Below, one piece after another: positions 37,243 through 48,621 of a stretch of DNA of 64,000 nucleotides. Where the stretch lies: contig PYIU01000001.1 in assembly GCA_003415625.1 (NCBI GenBank), positions 5,518,746 through 5,582,745 on the forward strand, read 5' to 3'. The stretch's first letter is position 1; each line of letters opens with the position of its first letter. Origin of the DNA: Aquanectria penicillioides (Eukaryota > Ascomycota > Sordariomycetes > Hypocreales > Nectriaceae). The notes under the pieces are model-generated. The model worked only from the letters and a program-made list of their open reading frames with translations, did no database searches and was not told the origin of the DNA. Made by a program: the position numbers and the translations under genes.

Positions 37243-38968
37243 CTAATCCGAATCGTATAAAGAAATTTCGTTGACAGTAACAAGGCTAGTTTGTTTGCTG
37301 TGTACAGTTCCGTGTTCTTCAACTGGGTCCTCGTTCCGAGCTCGCGGAACCCAGAAACACTGAAAAGCACCAAACAAGGCGACAGCCGCAGTTCCGTACC
37401 ATGCCAACGCAGAGCAATCATGCCTGGATCCGAGAGAGTATAAGAATCCTGCAATCGGAGGCGAGATCATTCGGAATCCGGCAGCTGCGCTGGCGGCTAA
37501 ACCATTTACCTTCCCCAAGGCGCTGGGATAAGGTGTGGCCTCCTTGATAAGAATAATAAGCAAGGGGTACAGGATGATAGCAAAAAGGTTGCGAATGGCG
37601 AGACATAAGTAAATGGATGCATAAATGAGGGAATTGGGAACAAGAAGCAACAGTGGCATGATAATATAAGCCACAGGATGTAGCACTGCAACCAGAAGAA
37701 AGAGCCTGTGGGTACCCAGTTTGCTTGCCGCCCAGGGAAAGATGATAGCCTGGACAACCAAGGCAATGCCGCCATCAACAGCCATGATCATTCCCACATT
37801 ACGGAGGGAGAGGCCAAGGCCTCCAGGTGAGTAGAAGGGGAACAATCCATGCCCTTCGAACATTTGGACGGCAGACGCACGGTCGTCTTCGAAAAATATA
37901 GGCAGAAGATGGTCATAACTCATGGAGTGGTAGGTAAAGATGCATAAGGCAGCGATGAAACCAACGACCCTCTTGTTCCATATGTTCACCGCAAGAGGTG
38001 CTGGTTTCTTCTCCGTCACAAACATATCTCTGGCCTCTCCTGTGTTGTCAACGATATAATGCTCCATTTGGGAGTTCGAGATTGAATTGTAGTTTCGGGA
38101 TTCCGAGGAAACAATCAAGTGGGCCTCTTCCGAAACCCAGTTATCGTTTGACTGATTTCTATCAGCACGTAGGTCTGGATGAGTTTCTTCGAGAAGAACG
38201 AAACCCAAAACAATACTGAGAAGCAACAGGGCAGCGCAGATCAGATTGGGTAGCAGGTACGGGAAACGATGGAACAAGCTGCCCACGGGGAATGTTTGGG
38301 GCCAAGAATCATGGGGGTTAGCAAACGTCCCACCAATGGAAGGGCCGAGGATGGTGCCAACACTCCAAACGAATGGCATGATGGAAAATGCTCGTGCTGT
38401 ATAAAGTTATTTACTGAGGCTCAAAAAAAAATATGTCCAGTGGATTTTGAACGACTTACGCTCATGTTCAGGGCGAGTAACTATCTCGCCAACCATCGTA
38501 TGGACGACACCGATGTTCCCATTGAGCATGCCGCCTAGTGCTCTGCCAGACAAGGCGACCCAGAAGTTGGGTGCGATACCCACCATGATCATGCTTAGCA
38601 TGGTGCCGACACAGCCAAGCATCAACACAGGCTTGCGGCCGATTCGGTCTGACAAGCCACCCCAGTACATGCCCATGGCAGCCTCTGCGAAAGAGAAAGC
38701 CGAGATTAGAAGGCCAGAGTAGAACGATGCATGGCTCTCATCATCTATCTGGAAATCTTTGACCAAAGCCCACGCATACGGGAAGATTGATGTCAAGGCG
38801 ACTGGCTCTGCAAGCCGAACGATGGCTATTTTAAGATTCGATCAGTAAACTTCACAATAGAGAAGGAAATTGCACTTCAAATTGACACTAACCGAGCAAG
38901 AATAGCTGAACCGTCGGAAATTCATTCGGGTCACGAGCTTGGGTCCGGGACTGTGCGAGAAGAACCAT
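37243..38968 (-). CDS. MFS transporter, DHA1-like (YCR023C/ZIF-like group)
   Basis: Twelve-helix major facilitator of 531 residues. Three exons: 38968-38893, 38825-38460, 38396-37243, with consistent phases. The ATG at 38968 is preceded by an in-frame stop five codons upstream, which supports this start. The first helix begins PTVQLFLLAIVRLAEPVALTS across the first intron. Motif A is clear (GGLSDRIGRKP near residue 85), and GILGPSIGG-type motif C residues follow in TILGPSIGGTFANP. The middle loop (about residues 210-280) is polar. The second half has six helices and ends in a 30-residue polar tail. The substrate is unknown. Plasma membrane or vacuolar location cannot be decided from sequence. 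Confidence 0.9.
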
Positions 38969-41130
38969 ACTTCTCCACTAAGGGTGGCTGATGAAGGCAA
39001 ACTCAACACTCTGTGCAGAAAAAATAATACCAGCCACTGTGGTATGTGACCGTACACGAAGGAATGATTTGGACAATCAGCGGAGTGGGAATGTGGACCA
39101 AGTATGGTATTTAATGACTATGGCGTGCTTAATGCCCTGGTATGGACCGGATGGTAGATTTTGAAGATATGATCGAGAGAAGTAGTAGAAGGTAGAAACG
39201 ACGGAAGCACGCGAACACACAGCAGACAGGTCGGATGCAATACTGGACGAGACGAAAAATGGTTGGGGAGTGTGTGGGAGATGAAGAAACAGAGGGTGGG
39301 AGAGGACATATTTGAATCATGGGCAGCTGAAGCCTTGTAGTGCGAGAGAAGTGCTTTGGCAGGGTTCTGGGACCATTCGGGTTGGAAGGGCACCGATAAG
39401 AAGTTCTTGAGGAAGGACGGATGCATGCGGGGCGAGTGATGGGAAGGAGGATTATTCCACGAGAACTACCGGGTTGTTAGGCCAGGAGCTAGGGTTTTGG
39501 GCTTGTACTTGGCGCTTGTAGGGTTGGGGCAAGCGATAAGAGCATGCCGATAACGCTGCTTGGCAGGACAGGACCGGGCCTGGACACACCCAAGTCAACC
39601 GAGACAATGGCGATGCAGCCGGAAGGTGTTGGCCGTGGAAACCGATGCGATCGGATGGGCCGGGTGGGCGGCCCTCTCACATTGCTCGGAGACCCTGGTG
39701 CCTTGGAAGTCGGATGGAAGGGTGCATTGTTGCAGACGGTTCCGAGGCGTTTGTCCATCAGGGAAGGGGAGGGGAGGCGTTTGGAACACGACCTCCACCC
39801 CCATCCACAGTTTGACTCACCTTGTTCGGCATATTAACAAACTTCGGGCCAGAGAGCTGACTCAATCGCATCTCACGCAAGACCCCGTGATAGGTGTGAA
39901 TTTTTTTATTTTATTTACTTGGCCACCCTGGTGGGCGCGGGCATGCATCCTTCGGAGCATGGCAAGCTTGTATGCGGTGACTGGCCGGGCAGTCGGGCAT
40001 AGCGCTGAAGGTAGGGTCCACATGTTCACTTACAATACAAAAGCACTTCCTCTTACTCCGTATGGCCGTACAAGACACGTAGCCATGACCACCAGCCCCT
40101 TGTCTAGAGCAAGTTTGTACATAGTACAGCGCAGGACAGGCGGCTCCCCGGCCCTGGCTTTCGATGATAGCACCTACGTGTACTTGTAGTCCGTAGCAAG
40201 GTCTGCATGCCTTTGACTTGGGTTCCATTCAGCCAGGAACAATGAAGTATGATTGGCTAGCGCTGCCAGTTTTGGCTCCTGTCCTTGTGGCCTGTGCTCA
40301 TCTCGATGTCAATTTCTAGGTGGGTCCCTTCCAGGTGTATGCCTATATCCAGTGTCAGCATTTTTGCGTGCCCACCTGGGAATGAAAATCATTTCTACAA
40401 GGTGCCGAGTCGGAGCCAAGAGCGGGTTTCCATGTTCACGCTCATCTGGTCTTGGGCGCTCATCTCGTAATATCAACGTCGACCACTGCACCTTCTTTAC
40501 CAACCTGGGGAAAACTTATGTGGGTTCTGCAACTTTTCTGGTGCCATAAGAAGGCGCTGATGCCCGGTTTAGACTGCAAATATTGTCCAGTCACAGCAGC
40601 CCACCCTGCTGAAGTGCAGGCCAAACATGTCCAGATCGGCCCACGGGATTATGCGTGCACTATCATCTCTTCGCAACCCTTTTCGCAACCACGGCCATAA
40701 GGCAAACCGGTGCACCACCACCGCCAATCGAGTTCCAACATGTTGGATGCGAAGCTCAATCACCCGAATCTTCTCCGAAAGCACGCACCGGCTGAGACAG
40801 TAATTCCCATCACCTACTTTGAGCGTTGCAGAATCCGGCTCTGATGCGGTTGAGTGCAATCGATTCACTATCTCGGGCCCTTCCCGACTCTAGACGTCGT
40901 GGTGTCTGGGAAGACATTGGCCAGTTGCCTAGCATGTACATTTGCCTCCCAATACCACCACTCACGGGCCTCAATACCTCTTGCCTCATGTCGAAGCAGT
41001 TCCCCGAAGACCGGAACGGTCTAGCACTAGGCTTTGTTGGGTCGACGCCGCCGTTGCAACGTTAGCAGGCGGCTTACGAAGGCGCGAGTCTGTGCGCCCG
41101 CGCATCTGCAACTCGGCATCTTGCTCGATC
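38969..41130. other. Intergenic DNA upstream of the MFS gene
   Basis: Promoter of the MFS gene at its left edge; beyond that only short overlapping frames on both strands. No recognisable protein, tRNA or repeat. Confidence 0.45.
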
Positions 41131-41290
41131 CCTCCTCAACTCCGAATTCCTCCATTGCCCTCCCTCTCCCTCCTTCCCTCCTTTCTCTTCTCCCATCTCT
41201 CTCTCCTTGTTCTACTGCCCTCCATACCTACTCACCCACCCCTCCCTCCCTTTTTTTCTTCTTCCCTACCACACCTTTACTTGTAGGCAC
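41131..41290 (+). promoter_or_regulatory. Long pyrimidine tract resembling a fungal transcription-start region
   Basis: About 160 bases are almost pure C/T on the plus strand, like the leaders of the YVC1-like and BTB-like genes here. It ends in a TTACTTGTAG acceptor-like site. No protein gene follows on the plus strand, so it could serve a non-coding transcript or an unrecognised gene. Confidence 0.3.
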
Positions 41291-43719
41291 ACCCACTCGA
41301 TCAATAGCCAATTTTGCTGTACTGAAACTACTCGGCGAGTCGGCCTAGTCCGGGCCGGTAAATTGGATGCAAGCAACAGCATCCTTGAACAAACTCGCTC
41401 GGTCGACATCTTATCTCGCAGTCGCCTGGGCGTAGTTTGATCCACCAGGCTCTAGGCTTGCATGCACTCGTGGTTTCAGAGTGGCTCGACCGAGGGAGGC
41501 TCATGGGCCATGGCTAGCAAATTTCCATCTCTCTTGTTTTTCGATTAGTCCAAGTCCTAGTGCCCTGTCACCGCCGGTCCTCCGGGAGCACTACCTCGCC
41601 CTAGTGGAGCCGAGGTGCCTATCTAGTCCTTCCATTACTATTTCGCAAAATGAACAACACGAATGCCGTATTGGTGAGCGACTTTGGATTACGGCTTTAG
41701 TTTTTTTTTTTTTTTTTTTTTTTTGCACGAATACAAGGCTTCATCAATGGCTCTGTCGAGGTCAACCCTGCCTCGTGGTCTCCTCCCCTCCCCTCCTTTC
41801 GCGGTTGTCTGCGTGCCTTGTGAACATGGCCATGACTCGACCAGCGTTAGCGTCGGTGGTCACCATCTCAAATGCATTTACTGAAGTTAAGCTAACCGGG
41901 GCTTGCACTAGCTCCCGCCTTGGAGCATGGACCTGACGGGGATCAGCCACAGCCTGTGGGGTCATTTCAACGACACACCATCAGCGCGGCTGGCCCTCCA
42001 ACCATCACGTTCGGACCCTCGCATCGTTGCACACGCACATGCACCTGAGGGTTGCTTCCCTCTTATGCCACACAGAATTCCTTGGTGGCTTTCTGTCTGC
42101 CTATCCGAGCTTTGGATGGTGGAAAGTTGCAGCATGTGAGCCGAAGGATAATACTCTGACAGGGCCTGCATGCCTCAGCAGCACCACCAGGATTTAGGAC
42201 TCAAAGCCCCATCAGTCATTGATTCGAGCTTCAATCATGGTGTTTCATCTGGGACGGATTCGACTCCCAATTTTATGCCATATCTACTGTTAGAAATTAT
42301 CACCTCCTAGCAACCTGCCAAACCTAGCGTCGTCCTTTCATCTTTCTTGGTGGTTTCCCCCCATTCCCTCCTCTGATCCCTTTATAACATTCGAGGTTAC
42401 TTTTCTCGTACCAAGTTTCGGTCACAATGAACTATTCTCAGAAATTATTCACCTCTAATCTTCAAAAGCATTGCAATTTGCGGGAGTAAATGTCGACCAT
42501 CCTCCCACTAAGCCACCAATACCCGGAATTTTTCAGCACCCAGCTAGTCCTAATTCTGCATCCAACAGGAGAGGAGTTACACAGAGACTTCAACAGCCCA
42601 TAGCACCTATGCCTTCATTTTCCAGCCCCATCGCTCGTGCCTAAATCAATCAACATTGGCCATTCACACCCCGGATAGAAAGAATAGTACCAAGCTCAGG
42701 CGGTTGAGATGGACGCATCAAGACATCGTAGGCCGCGCCAACGGGCCAGTAAAGGCCCGTAAGCTGTTCTCAATGAAACGCTGACTTAGTTGTGGCGAGC
42801 TGCATTCCAAGAAACTCCAATTGAAGGTTTTGACTTGAAATCTCCCCGAGCTCCACGAAAGCGAGCTTACATTGGTCGCCGTTTGCGTTTGTGTTTGAGA
42901 TTGTCGAGAGGTTCTTCTTATCTATTGGCCCAAATGTCTCCTATCTGGGCGGCGACCAGTAGCTCTCGTTCGTTGGTCCTCATCGCGCCCGCCCCATCCG
43001 ATATCTTGCGTAAAACCTGTGGATCCGAGCAATGTACATGTTCACTTCTTCGACCCTGAAGCACACCGATAATCCATCAAAGTTCAAAAGTCAAGGATTA
43101 GAGTAGTTTGGATCCAGCTCTATGAACTCTATGAATGGATGGGGAGAACATATGCGTTACTCAGCAGAACCTCCTGTCGCCCGACTCTTATTCAAGGTAG
43201 GCAAGTCTCCAGCCAGAGCTCAATGTCACAAGCTATAGATTCTATTTACAGACCAACTGCAGCCCAATCAATCCGCAATCTGCATGTGGACTTATCGGTC
43301 CATCTTGCAATCTCCAGATCCGCCAAGAGATTGGATTACATCACGCCCTACGAGGCTTCTTATCAAGCTCTGCCTCTGATGGAGCTCAGCTTCCTAATCT
43401 TATTTCTTCACTGGTGTGTCTTTGAGGTCGGATTCTAAGATGTGCTAGGCGCGCGATGGCCATATCAACATTAGCGGTTACGTGTCCCATCCGCAAGGAG
43501 CAGCATGAGTATAGATAGTGCACATTAGGAGTGATAGGCGTCCTTACATCATGATCTTGTTGAGGGCATTTATTCAAGTGTTTTTGATAAGAAAATTCCA
43601 ACCACTAATTGCTGCAGAAATCGGGATTGACACCAAACAGTGATTGCTCATCACGCAATTATAAGCCTCACAAACCTCATAGTTCTTTATCTCATCCACG
43701 GCATCGATATCCGACAACC
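41291..43719. other. Gene-free interval with T24 tract
   Basis: No supportable coding sequence; frames are short and low-complexity. A run of 24 T occupies 41701-41724. Confidence 0.45.
41701..41724 (+). repeat. Poly(T) tract, 24 bases
   Basis: Uninterrupted T run in non-coding DNA. It could be the A-tail scar of an inserted processed sequence in minus orientation, but no adjacent gene copy or target duplication was recognised. Confidence 0.9.
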
Positions 43720-44519
43720 TCACTCGATTCCCATCTCCCTCAGTAGCGCTTTATACCGCTCCGCCTCCTGCAGCATCTCCTCCTCGGTCCTTGGGTGTCT
43801 ATCCTCATCGTCCACCCTTGGCAAGCCGCCGCCAGGCTCCGGTCTCTGCTGCATCTCGCGATCCCACAAAGCCCCGCCGACATTTCCTGCCTCGCCCGCC
43901 ATCTTGACGTACACGACGTCTGGAGTTCCCAGGTCGCCTATCTGTCGCGGGATGACATGCACGTGCACGTGAGGCACCGTCTGGCCCGCCGCCGCGCCGT
44001 CCTGCACCGCTACCGAGAAGCTTCCAGCTTCCGGCTCCGGCGTCGGGAAGTAAGCCCGCGCTAGGAGGCGTTGAATGAGCTGCACGGTGGTGAATAGATC
44101 GGCGGTCTCCTCGGCAGTCAAGTCTGTGAGGCGCTGGTGAGGAGCATGCGGGCAGACGAGGACGTGGCCTCGGATGAGTGGTTTCAGATTGACAAGAGCG
44201 AATGAATGGCGAGTTGTGAGGAACACCTATGCGAAGATTAGAAACAGGAGCATGATATTGATGAAAATTGAGATAAGACAAAGGCGAAGGAGAGGAGTTG
44301 GTGCATGAAGATGCGAAGTGTGGACTGGCCAGCTGCCTCGATTGGCCAGTAATTCCCGCTACTCAGATAAGATTGAAATAAACTCACCTGTTTGGTTACT
44401 TCAAAGGGACCAAACTTGATTGTCCTCCCGCCAGTGCTCGTGGAAGTCATGATGCCTCTGAGGTTGCGACCGGTCGCAAGAGATCTTGACGCAGTAGCGG
44501 ACGTTCTCAGCACGAACAT
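43720..44519 (-). CDS. hnt2: Fhit/Hnt2-type HIT family dinucleoside polyphosphate hydrolase
   Basis: Predicted Ap3A/Ap4A hydrolase of the histidine-triad superfamily. Two exons: 44519-44388 and 44226-43720, with a 161-bp intron (GTGAGT ... TAG), giving 212 residues. The core begins IKFGPFEVTKQVFLTTRHS, continues with LVNLKPLIRGHVLVCP, and carries the histidine triad HVHVHVIPR at residues 130-134. A C-terminal Glu/Arg-rich extension follows. The first 23 residues (MFVLRTSATASRSLATGRNLRG) are Arg/Ser/Ala-rich without acidic residues, like a mitochondrial presequence. A second ATG at residue 24 (MTSTSTGG) would give the cytosolic-length protein. Fhit-type rather than Hint-type is inferred from the QTVPHVHVHV context. 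Confidence 0.92.
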
Positions 44520-45015
44520 GCTCCAATGGCAGAACCGGCAGACCCCTCAGATCCTGACAACTCTCACCGCGGCCTTTTATGGGTGCGATTGGGCGATGCG
44601 AGACGTTCTGTGATGGGAGATGTGCTAGTAGCGATCTGGCGCAGCGATATGTTCTGAGCTCAAAAAGGCCGATGTCATGTGTGTCGCGTAGGCCCGGCCA
44701 TCCGCGGCCCCACCCAACAAAAGTGGCGGATCGACTTTCAGCGCCTTAGGACCGAGACATGCTCCAAACAGAGTATACCAAGTGTCTGCAGAATAAGTAA
44801 CGGCTATAAATTTACAAAATAGCTTGCTCAATTACACGGCTGCGTAGTCTAGTAAATATTTGGGTTATTCGTCGATTTAAACGATAGTTGCTCGCTAAAT
44901 AGTATATCATCCAAGGACACAGTCCAAACATCTTCGCAGACAGACCGTCAACTCCGATGGGCAGTTGCTGAAACAAGAGCCATCCATCTATGTATATTCT
45001 AAAATATAAGTGCAT
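44520..45015. other. Spacer upstream of HNT2 / downstream of the second MFS gene
   Basis: Promoter of the HIT gene, then AT-rich DNA forming the 3' flank of the MFS gene. No gene is supported. Confidence 0.5.
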
Positions 45016-46990
45016 CTACTGGAATCGAATTTCGTCTCCTTCGCTGAGGACGATTTGTGCCTCAGTCAAAGTAGTGCTAATGATGGGGTTTGACAAGGGA
45101 TCAAGGTTAGGGTTCAACGGCTCCTCTTCACCCAGAGGCTCTTCGTCCCAATGAACTGCAACCAAATTAGCATGGTGAAAAGAAAATGAAAAGTGCTATA
45201 TCTCGGTTATCAATACTTACCGTGAGGCTTTACAATGAAGGAGCATGTGAGAGCAACAACAAAGACGGCTGTGAGCAACACAAAGATGGCTTGCGGGAAC
45301 GTAGCAACTGTTGCAGCGTACAACCCGTTGAAAAGGACAGGGCCGAGAACTCTAGTCAAGGCATGGAGCATACCGATGGCTCCTAGGACCTGACCAACAC
45401 GCTCGGTTGGGACATGCTTGGTGATAATGGCCTGACTGGTAGCACCTCCAAGGCCTCCGATTGCTGTGACCATACCAGAGAGGAAGAAGAACCCTTCTGA
45501 ACGCGACCACGTGTATCCGATGGACCCCAAGACGTCAGAGAACAACGCCATTCGGAGTACCCACACGTCGAGGTTATCAGCTCCCACATGCCGATCGACG
45601 ATACCGGCTTCCCTGCGGCGTGCAGCCGGACGGGTGCGGCCAAAGTAGTTGATGATGGGGAAGATACCCATGAGCACGACTACCCGGACCATGGACAATG
45701 CCGACACGAACCTGGAGCTTTCGAAGGTGCCCCAATCGAAGATGTATCCGCTATAAAGAATGATGACGGCGCCCGCAGACATTGCAGCTCCGAGGATGAT
45801 GATGTCGCCAAGGGCCAAAGCGACGAGGTTGCGTCGGAGCGCAGGGGAAGTGCCGGGTCCAGTGGGCCAAAGGACTTTGAGAGGTGCGAAAGGATTCATG
45901 GTTTGCAGGGTACCTCGCCATGTTGTTGAGGCTTGCGCTCTCAGTTCCTGTTCCTTTTGCCACTTCTCACGGGCAATGAGCTGCTTCCTCTTGGAAACAG
46001 ATTCGGGAATGATAAACCCGACGATGAAAACGAACAAGGTATGGCATCCCAAGACAACGTAGAAGATTGCGAGGAGGTTGCCGGTCCACTTCACGAAATA
46101 TCCGCCCAGGAGAGGGCCAAACGCCAGCCCGGAAAACAGACAGGCGTGCATGTATCCCATTGCCACGGCACGCTGAGAGGGACGCGTGCAGTCGCTGGTG
46201 TACGATTGGCTCATAATGTTGCCCGCCGTGAAGGAGCCGGTCATACCTTCGAAAATGCTGCCCAAGATCAACCATCGATAGTTTACCGTATTTGGAAACT
46301 GAGCAGCTAGGACGGTAACGATCTCGGCCAAAACCCCGCCAACAGATGCAAAGGCCATGAGCTTGGTGCGACCATACCTGTCAGACAAGTGACCGACTTG
46401 CGGTGCAACAATCGCACTGAGGATGCCCGTGCAGAGATTCATGACCAGCATGAAGGTTGCTACATTTCTCTGGACCTCGGGGATCTTGCACTGCGGGTTA
46501 TCGCTTCCCAGAATCACAGGATTAAAGACGGCATCGGGGTCCTGGAGCTTCTGGTCGGCAAAGTACTGCTTACAGACGAGGTCGAGGATTCTGAAGTTAA
46601 GCCCCACAGTCAGCAATCCACGGGAGGGCGATCCGGAGCGAAAGATGATTGGGAGGATCTCACAGATTCAGTTTCGGGACGATCACGCCGCCAAAGGCAA
46701 GAGTAAAGATGGCAAATGGGAACAGAAGCCAGAAGACCTGTATCTGTGGTCAGAACTGACAGACAGGCGAATGGCCTTTAGGAAACGGCTGAGCGCACCG
46801 AAGGTCTGCGCCACCACGGTAGGCCCTCAAAATCTTTATCGCCATCCCAGCCGCGCTCGCTCACGTCTCCATTGTCACCAGGTCGAGCATCCTCGGCTCC
46901 GTTGCCCAGCAGACGGGTTGATTCGGTTGGTTCTGTGGTGGGGTCCTCAATCGCTGTCGCATTGGCGCTTGACAGTTGCGCTCGCACCAT
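45016..46990 (-). CDS. MFS transporter (TetA-like / DHA1-type), substrate unknown
   Basis: Twelve-helix carrier of 591 residues. Four exons: 46990-46799, 46737-46664, 46590-45221, 45155-45016, with consistent phases. The small second exon codes only the first helix (VFWLLFPFAIFTLAFGGVIVP). Motif A reads GHLSDRYGRTKL after VAPQV. A charged central loop (REKWQKEQELRAQAS) separates the halves, and an insertion around RTRPAARRREAG precedes helix 9-10. Without the last intron the frame would stop at KPHGKY. The GTAAGT donor at 45220 and the GCAG acceptor before 45155 extend it by a conserved-looking acidic tail, HWDEEPLGEEEPLNP, ending EGDEIRFQ. The N-terminus carries a TRLLG-type dileucine-like motif, seen in vacuole-targeted carriers, so a vacuolar location is possible but unproven. 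Confidence 0.9.
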
Positions 46991-48621
46991 GGTTGCTGGA
47001 ATACGCAGGCAAGATGCGCAAACAACACCAGTATATGATGGCCAGTCGGGGGGATCAGGTATATGGATGGGATACGCAGGGGGGGGGGGGGAGCGCGCTC
47101 GTGAAGCAATTCGGCCGTATTAGGGCGGTATCGGGTTCCGTCAAAAGCTATCGCATCGCAGGTCGGCTCGTTTTGGATAGTCGCAATCACAGACGACAAT
47201 GATACAAGACTGGGGGACCAACTACGCCCAGTGCCATGTCATGGGGAATAATGTGGGATGTGTATTCGGGCGGGAGTGAGACGGGAGCAAAGCAACGGAC
47301 AGGAGGAGGCAGAGGCAGAGACGGGAGGATTATTAATGGGGTCAAAGCAGCGAGGCCGAATCCATGATAAGTCTCGTCGCTGGCAATGCTGGTGGTGGAG
47401 TCGAGCTAGCCAAGCGCGAGGTGGGCGGGCCAAACTACCCGGACTTCGGGACAGGAGGGGGCGGGCCCGACCACACTCAAGTTCCAACAGAATCTATGCC
47501 GTCACGATGCAAGGATCTTAGTCTATTGACGTTGGCGATGTCGCCGACGAAACAGCCAGTGATTGTCCCGGAAAGCGTTGATAACATGCAGCGCAAAGCG
47601 GCCACTTTGTCACATTGCACATTCCATGCCACGAATCTCAGCCATCCCTGCCCCGAAAATAAGAACGTTGAGCCAGCTGGGTGCTGTTTCGGCCAACCCA
47701 TCGCGCCCGTCCGTCTCGTCTCACTCACTCACCTGGTGCCAGCGCATAAAAATACTGGTACCGTAGGTGACGCGCCCAACTCCGCAACTCCGCCGCCCCG
47801 AGGGGGGGGCCTTGGCGATCACCGCAGCGCTATGGGGAAACTTGGATTTTATTGATAAGCTTCGTTGAGAAGAAGCGCGACGGCCCGAAGGTGTGTTGGA
47901 GCGAACCCCGACTGGTTCCAGGCTGGTCACCCATGCGGCCGTCGGTGTTCGGCAACTGGATGTGTCCGTTCCTCCATGCGTCCAAGTGCCGGTGGGATAG
48001 GAAGCTTTCGTAAGTTTCACGCCATCGGGCATGGAGGATTCGTAACGGTGTTGCATTTCTCCATGTTTTGAAATGGTCGGATATCGACAAGACCTTCCCC
48101 GGACCAGTGATGCCCAGCTTGCGTGGATCATTATACGATTGGCTGGCTCTTGGATAAGTTACATGCCCGCGACACTGCTTTGGCCCAAGCTGTGCACTGG
48201 ATTTCTGCATATATTCGGCGAAGATCGTAGTCAAATACCTTCGAATGACGCTGCTCTTATCCTCGCGTTTGGAATTGGATGAAAATTGAGTCACATAGTC
48301 TTACGGCATAAACCGATGTGTTTCAAAACGATGCTTATCTGCAGCTGCGGCTCACGCCCGGAGCACGCATTTTGTCTTGAAGCCAGCTGCGCATGCAAGG
48401 TTTCCTAGTTTGGTAAAGGTGAGTGGTCGCGCACCGATCTCGAGCGTAGCCAATCACAGCACGCATTTGAATGACTCAGCATCCACCCACCTCACTCAAG
48501 CTCTGCGTGACGCCTGGCGCACCTTGCATATTTTCAGGAAGGCGTGTTTCGTAGCCTGGGAAAGGCTGGATCTGGATCGCATTCACAACCACGACAGCGC
48601 GACACAGGAACCACCGCCACG
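46991..48621. promoter_or_regulatory. Divergent promoter region of the MFS gene and CEF1
   Basis: The only annotated starts flanking it point outwards. It contains a G13 tract (47079-47091) and no convincing coding sequence. The last 100 bases before 48622 are A/C-rich, as expected for a fungal leader. Confidence 0.45.

Noticed and set aside
41481..41936. 151-codon plus-strand frame after the pyrimidine tract
   Set aside because: Runs through the T24 tract as poly-Phe and has no conserved feature.
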